Below are positions 43,608 through 48,248 of a DNA stretch of 48,248 nt, one piece after another; position 1 is the stretch's first letter, and each line of letters begins with the position of its first letter. The position numbers were made by a program, and so were the translations under genes. This stretch comes from an uncultured Lachnospira sp. (GTDB taxonomy: Bacteria > Bacillota > Clostridia > Lachnospirales > Lachnospiraceae), in NCBI GenBank assembly GCA_946186125.1, contig CAMHLZ010000028.1, forward strand, positions 1-48,248, written 5' to 3'. Under the pieces are notes generated by a model. The model was not told the origin of the DNA. It was given only the letters and a program-made list of their open reading frames with translations, and did not search any database.

Positions 43608-45986
43608 ATGATTAAAGAAAAATCCGGTGTGTTTCAGTTAATCACAAAAAATACATTATATGCATTTAGGATTACAGACACACTTCATGTTGAACATCTG
43701 TATTACGGAAGAAAGATTACAATTGATGATGGAGATTATCCTGATGCATTGATAGAAAAAAAGGAGTTTATACAGGGAAATACTAATTCGTATGATGAAG
43801 AACATATGAATTTTACTTTGGAAGATGCCAGACTAGAGATGTCTTCATATGGAAAAGGAGATGTTAGGGAACCTTTTGTATATGTTGTGTATAATGATGG
43901 ATCTTCGACGTCAGATTTTTTATATGAAAGTTATAAGATTGATAAAGAAAAAGAAGAAAGAATACTACCTGGTACGTATAGTGAAGATGGAAATATAGAA
44001 CATTTACAGCTGACGCTAAAAGACAGGAATTATAATTTGATTTTACATTTGAATTATTATGTGTATGAAAGATGTAATGTGATTACCAGAAATGCTGTTC
44101 TGGTAAATGATAGCGATGAAACAGTAAAGTGCTATAGATTAATGAGCAGTCAGGTAGATTTTGATGATACAGATTATGTAATAACATCATTTACCGGAGC
44201 ATGGGCAAGGGAAATGCAAAAAAATGAGATTTTACCGGTTGCGGGAAAATTTATTAATTATTCTATTACAGGTACATCTTCAAGCAGAGCAAATCCGTTT
44301 ATTATGCTGGGAAAAAAGCACACATTTGAAGATTATGGATCGTGTTATGGATTTAACCTTATTTATAGTGGTAATCATTATGAATCTGTTGAAGTAAGTC
44401 CTTATGGAAAAACAAGGTTTGTAAATGGTATAAATCCGGATGGATTTTGTTATACATTGACGAAAGGTGAGTATCTGGAGTCTCCTGAAGCAGTGATGAC
44501 ATATGCAATTGACGGATATAATGGAATAAGCAGGAACATGCATAGATTTGTAAGAAATCATATAGTAAGAGGAAGTTGGAAGAACAAACCGAGGCCGATT
44601 TTAATGAATAGCTGGGAAGCTGCGTATTTTAACATTGACGAAAAAAAACTTCTTAACCTGGCTAATGAAGGAAAACGTCTGGGTATAGAGTTGTTTGTAA
44701 TGGATGACGGATGGTTCGGCAAGAGAAATGATGATACTACATCTCTGGGTGATTGGTATGCAAATGAAAAAAAACTACCGGGAGGAGTAAGGGGTATAGC
44801 AGATAAAATTAATGGTATTGGAATGGATTTTGGAATATGGGTAGAGCCGGAAATGATTAGTGTTGATAGTGAATTATACAAAAATCATCCAGAATGGGTT
44901 ATTGAAATTCCGGGAAAGCCACATTCTGAAGGAAGACATCAGAGAATTCTGGATTTGACATGCAGGGATGTACAGGATTATATTATTAAATCAATGTCAG
45001 AAGTATTTACAAGTGGAAATATTTCTTATGTTAAATGGGATATGAATAGAACATTCACAGATATTTATTCAAGAAATCTGCCTCCCGACAGGCAGGGTGA
45101 GGTTATATATAGATACTATGCAGGATTATACAGGTGTATTAAGGTATTGACAGAAAAATTTCCTGATATTTTGTTTGAGGGGTGCAGTGCGGGAGGAAAT
45201 AGATTCGATTTGGGAATGCTGTGTTATTTTCCACAAATATGGGCCAGTGATAATACAGATGCCCTTTGCAGAAGTGAAATACAATATAATTATTCATATG
45301 GATATCCGCAATCGGTTATATCTGCGCATGTATCTGCAAGCCCTAATCATCAGACTCTCAGACGTGTCCCTTTAGAGACCAGATTTAATGTTGCGGCTTT
45401 TGGTATTTGTGGATACGAGTGTAATTTTGCAGATATGAAAAAAGAAGAACTTGCTGCCATAAAAGAACAAATCAGAATATACAAAAAATGGCGTAAAGTA
45501 TTACAATTTGGTCAGATTTATCGCGGTAGAACTTTTGGAAAATCAGGAAGCTATAATGAAACGAATAATTCTGAGATAATTGAAATGACCTGTGTATCAA
45601 AGGATAAAAAGAAGGCGGTTAGCATTATGGTTCAGAGACTTGTGTCGCCTAATAGTACTTATCATACATTTAAACCCAAAGGCCTGTTAAAAGATGCTAA
45701 ATATCATTTTTATAACAGAAATTTAAAATATAACATAAAAGAATTTGGCGATTTAATAAATACAGTATCTCCAGTACATATAGCCCAGGATTCCATAGCG
45801 CATAATATTGTTTCAAAGGTTGTTAAAATGGAGGGAGAAACTGATGACTTATATGCATATGGGGACTTGTTAATGTATAATGGTGTGAAATTAAAACAGG
45901 CATTTGCAGGTACAGGCTACAATGATAAAGTTAGGTTTTTTCAGGACTTTTCATCCAGAATGTATTTTATGGAGGTAGATAAATGA
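43608..45986 (+). CDS. GH36 alpha-galactosidase
   Basis: The 792-residue protein is full length for the bacterial GH36 tetrameric type. The N-terminal beta-supersandwich spans about 1-340, the barrel about 341-660 and the C-terminal beta domain the rest. The nucleophile is D478 in VKWDMNR, and the acid/base is D548 in WASDNTD; the spacing of 70 matches known enzymes. MDDGWFG and CSAGGNRFDLGML are further family blocks. No signal peptide is present, so it cleaves raffinose-family sugars or melibiose inside the cell. It starts 3 bases after the transporter and overlaps galK by 4 bases. Confidence 0.95.
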   Translation: MIKEKSGVFQLITKNTLYAFRITDTLHVEHLYYGRKITIDDGDYPDALIEKKEFIQGNTNSYDEEHMNFTLEDARLEMSSYGKGDVREPFVYVVYNDGSSTSDFLYESYKIDKEKEERILPGTYSEDGNIEHLQLTLKDRNYNLILHLNYYVYERCNVITRNAVLVNDSDETVKCYRLMSSQVDFDDTDYVITSFTGAWAREMQKNEILPVAGKFINYSITGTSSSRANPFIMLGKKHTFEDYGSCYGFNLIYSGNHYESVEVSPYGKTRFVNGINPDGFCYTLTKGEYLESPEAVMTYAIDGYNGISRNMHRFVRNHIVRGSWKNKPRPILMNSWEAAYFNIDEKKLLNLANEGKRLGIELFVMDDGWFGKRNDDTTSLGDWYANEKKLPGGVRGIADKINGIGMDFGIWVEPEMISVDSELYKNHPEWVIEIPGKPHSEGRHQRILDLTCRDVQDYIIKSMSEVFTSGNISYVKWDMNRTFTDIYSRNLPPDRQGEVIYRYYAGLYRCIKVLTEKFPDILFEGCSAGGNRFDLGMLCYFPQIWASDNTDALCRSEIQYNYSYGYPQSVISAHVSASPNHQTLRRVPLETRFNVAAFGICGYECNFADMKKEELAAIKEQIRIYKKWRKVLQFGQIYRGRTFGKSGSYNETNNSEIIEMTCVSKDKKKAVSIMVQRLVSPNSTYHTFKPKGLLKDAKYHFYNRNLKYNIKEFGDLINTVSPVHIAQDSIAHNIVSKVVKMEGETDDLYAYGDLLMYNGVKLKQAFAGTGYNDKVRFFQDFSSRMYFMEVDK

Positions 45987-47266
45987 TAAATGCTAATATA
46001 ATAAAAGAGGAATTGGAAAATGACAGGTGGGATAACAGGCTTTTAGAAATATACAGAGATTTTGGAATGATAAAGTATGAAAAAGAACGGTATATTAAGG
46101 CTGTAAATACATTTGAATACTTTTTTAAAAAGAGTGAAATCGAGATATATAGTGCACCGGGAAGAACTGAAGTTTGTGGAAACCATACAGATCATCAAAA
46201 CGGACAGGTGCTTGCAGCTGCGATTAATAGGGATATTATTGCGGTTGTGGCACAAAACAATGGATTTGTACGAATAAAATCAGGAGATAATGAGTTGATC
46301 GAGATTGAGTTGAAAGATATTCATGAGATTTCGTATAAAGAGGGGACTTCGTTGGCTTTGGTTGTCGGTATGATAATTGAGTTTCAAAACAACGGGTACG
46401 ATGTCAAAGGATTTGATGCTTACATAGACAGTGATGTTCCTGAGGGAGCCGGATTGTCATCATCAGCTGCATTTGAAGTTTTAGTAGGAACAGTTATTTC
46501 CGGAATGTATAATGATATGAGAGTTTGTCCGATAAATATGGCTTTTATCGCCCGGAAAGTTGAAAATGATTATTTTGGGAAGCCATGTGGTCTCATGGAT
46601 CAGCTTGCATGTTCTGTTGGTGATTTTATACATATAAATTTTTTAAATGATAAATCACCTCAAATCAGTAAGATTGGGTTTGAACTTGAAAGAGAAGGAT
46701 ATTGTATATGTGTTGTTGATACCGGTGCATCTCATAGTGATTTGACAGAGGAATATACTGCTATAAGAGAAGAAATGACAGCAGTAGCTCATTGTGTTGG
46801 AAAAAGTAGATTAAGTGATATTACATTGGATGTAATAATGTCAAATACAGAGAATATTAGAAACAGTTGTGGTGACAGAGCTTTTTTAAGATCTGTACAT
46901 TATGTGAGAGAAAATGATAGAGTAAAAAGGGCTGTTGATGCAATTGAAAAAGATGATATGAGAGAGTATTTAAAGATAATAAAAGAATCAGGCGAATCAT
47001 CGTACAAATATTTACAAAATTTATATTCCCCAAATGATTTTATGCATCAAAGTCTGCCTATAGCAGTGGTATTAAGCGAATATCTGCTTGGAGAAGATGA
47101 GATATCAAGAGTACATGGTGGAGGTTTTGCCGGCACTATTCAGTCATATGTAAAGAAAGAAAATGTTAAATTATATTCGGAATATATGAATGGTTATTTT
47201 GGAAAAGAAGCTTGTAAGATACTTAGTATTCGTAAATATGGTGGTATAAAAGTATTTACAGATTGA
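45983..47266 (+). CDS. galK: Galactokinase GalK
   Basis: The 427-residue protein has the galactokinase signature APGRTEVCGNHTDHQNG (58-74), in which cysteine replaces the more usual isoleucine or leucine, and the ATP loop PEGAGLSSSAAFE (153-165). HGGGFAGTIQ near the C-terminus is the third GHMP motif. The N-terminal extension of about 45 residues is longer than in E. coli GalK and is usual, from memory, in Lachnospiraceae. It phosphorylates galactose released by the preceding enzyme. GalT and GalE are not in the window. Confidence 0.95.
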   Translation: MINANIIKEELENDRWDNRLLEIYRDFGMIKYEKERYIKAVNTFEYFFKKSEIEIYSAPGRTEVCGNHTDHQNGQVLAAAINRDIIAVVAQNNGFVRIKSGDNELIEIELKDIHEISYKEGTSLALVVGMIIEFQNNGYDVKGFDAYIDSDVPEGAGLSSSAAFEVLVGTVISGMYNDMRVCPINMAFIARKVENDYFGKPCGLMDQLACSVGDFIHINFLNDKSPQISKIGFELEREGYCICVVDTGASHSDLTEEYTAIREEMTAVAHCVGKSRLSDITLDVIMSNTENIRNSCGDRAFLRSVHYVRENDRVKRAVDAIEKDDMREYLKIIKESGESSYKYLQNLYSPNDFMHQSLPIAVVLSEYLLGEDEISRVHGGGFAGTIQSYVKKENVKLYSEYMNGYFGKEACKILSIRKYGGIKVFTD

Positions 47267-47374
47267 ATAATTTAAAAAAAAATAGATATTATTTAGTGGA
47301 TATGGTATAATTGTCTAGCGTGGGCGTATATGATATGTCTGTTGTATTATATCTTATACAGAGGAGCAGATTTT

Positions 47375-47824
47375 ATGATAAGCGAAGAAAAGTTAAAGAT
47401 AATGACAAAATTGGCGTTGTATGAAAAAAAAGAATCCGAATCTATAAAAGCGAGTAAATATACCAAGGAAGATTACGTTGGACTTAAAATGATTAATACG
47501 GGAATATTGATTACGCTGTGTTATATGGCATGTCTCATGATAATAATAATATGCAAAGTTGATTATTTAATGAATCATATTACAGAAATGGATATATGGG
47601 GGCTGGGACGAAAAGCTGTTGTAGTTTATGTTGCATGTCTGTTGGTATATATGCTTCTGGCATATATTGTTTATTCTGTAAAATATGTCGGTATGGAAAA
47701 GAGCAATAAAGAATATCTGGAGAATCTTAAAAAGCTGATAAAGATATACAAAATAGAAGAAAAAGAAAAAAAAGAGATAAGGTCAGGAGGTGCAAAGTCA
47801 GATGATGAGATTATTGATTATTAA
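47375..47824 (+). CDS. Uncharacterised two-helix membrane protein
   Basis: The protein has 149 residues from ATG 47375, which follows AGAGGAG; the frame open from 47330 lacks a site. Two membrane helices lie at about residues 43-62 and 82-105. The cytosolic ends are lysine- and glutamate-rich, and the last 40 residues are probably coiled coil. I do not recognise a family. A TATAAT at 47306-47311 may be its -10 box. Its end overlaps the next gene, so the two may work together. Confidence 0.65.
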   Translation: MISEEKLKIMTKLALYEKKESESIKASKYTKEDYVGLKMINTGILITLCYMACLMIIIICKVDYLMNHITEMDIWGLGRKAVVVYVACLLVYMLLAYIVYSVKYVGMEKSNKEYLENLKKLIKIYKIEEKEKKEIRSGGAKSDDEIIDY

Positions 47825-48248
47825 AGATTGCTTAAAAAAAATATACGGTAGTCATACAGCATATGTGGAGCCGGCATTGAAATTTGCCGTATCTGTTATA
47901 ACTATGTTAGTTATAAATTCCAACATAGGATTTATGAGTGTACTTAAAAATCCAGCTATTATGATATTGATTGGTCTGCTTTGTGCTTTTGTTCCTTCAG
48001 GAATGATATTAGGATTAATGATATTATTTATGATAATCAATATATATTCATTGTCGTTGGAGTTGTCATTGATTGTGGCAGTGATTATGATAATAATGTA
48101 TATTCTGTTTTTTAGATTTACACCCGGAGAAGGGTATGTTGTAATGCTCATGCCCATATTGTTTTGTGTGAAGGTACCGTATTTGATGCCAATCATACTA
48201 GGATTGATGGCGACACCTGTTTCTATAATATCTATAAGTTTTGGTGTT
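47802..48248 (+). CDS. Polytopic membrane protein, 3' end cut by the window edge
   Basis: A frame open from ATG 47802 (or ATG 47805) runs 149 codons to the window end without a stop. AGGAGG at 47785-47790 lies 11 bases upstream, inside the preceding gene, and the two genes overlap by 23 bases. The visible part has a short polar N-terminus (KDCLKKIYGSHTAYVEPALK) and at least five hydrophobic helices. FFRFTPGEGYVVMLMPILF is the clearest motif-like block. I do not recognise the family. Confidence 0.7.
   Translation, partial: MMRLLIIKDCLKKIYGSHTAYVEPALKFAVSVITMLVINSNIGFMSVLKNPAIMILIGLLCAFVPSGMILGLMILFMIINIYSLSLELSLIVAVIMIIMYILFFRFTPGEGYVVMLMPILFCVKVPYLMPIILGLMATPVSIISISFGV

Overview
The window looks like part of a large secondary replicon (megaplasmid or chromid) of an AT-rich, anaerobic Firmicute, most likely a Lachnospiraceae member of the Eubacterium eligens / Butyrivibrio / Roseburia type. 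The reasons are the AT-rich codon use, strong AGGAGG ribosome sites, families typical of that group (DUF2325, DUF3793, ArsP_2-type permeases, GH36 with GPH transporter), the anaerobic (cbi) B12 pathway, and a plasmid-style replication and partition module in the middle. The species assignment is inference.

Layout. 1-1240: AT-rich DNA with no convincing gene. 1247-10289: accessory and housekeeping genes, nearly all on the minus strand: a secreted zinc protease, a broken gene carrying a MITE, an exported ComEC-like MBL hydrolase, a Cys-rich small protein, a GH13 alpha-glucan enzyme, a flavodoxin/DUF3793/DUF2325 operon, and a ZIP transporter with a 1-Cys peroxiredoxin. The last two units share a palindromic operator that suggests metal (probably iron) control. 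10430-16247: replicon core on the minus strand: ParA plus a ribbon-helix-helix partner, a long array of 9-bp repeats that looks like a centromere, an unrecognised Cys-cluster/HTH protein, about eleven iterons, and a large putative replication initiator.

16484-36947: a promoter, a cobalamin riboswitch with an intrinsic terminator, then a roughly 20 kb plus-strand operon with tight or overlapping genes. It starts with an export/uptake block (lipoprotein CbiK, a two-domain lipoprotein, BtuFCD-like ABC transporter). It continues with cbiP, cobT, cobU, cobS, a short cobU-like gene, cobC, cbiB, cobD, cbiC, cbiD, cbiF, cbiG, cbiH, a cbiJ-cbiE-cbiT fusion and cbiA. No cbiL or corrinoid adenosyltransferase gene is present, so the pathway must be completed elsewhere.

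37019-39979: a SAM methyltransferase, an ArsP_2-like metal permease and a membrane protein with a degenerate GGDEF domain. 40153-47266: a galactoside locus (TetR regulator, GT-B-like protein, GPH sugar transporter broken by an in-frame TGA, GH36 alpha-galactosidase, galactokinase). The window ends with two uncharacterised membrane proteins, the last cut by the window edge.

Strongest leads: the 9-bp array beside parA, the surface CbiK/lipoprotein/ABC block under B12 control, the shared operator of the two metal-related units, the doubly broken MITE-bearing gene, and the in-frame TGA in the sugar transporter.
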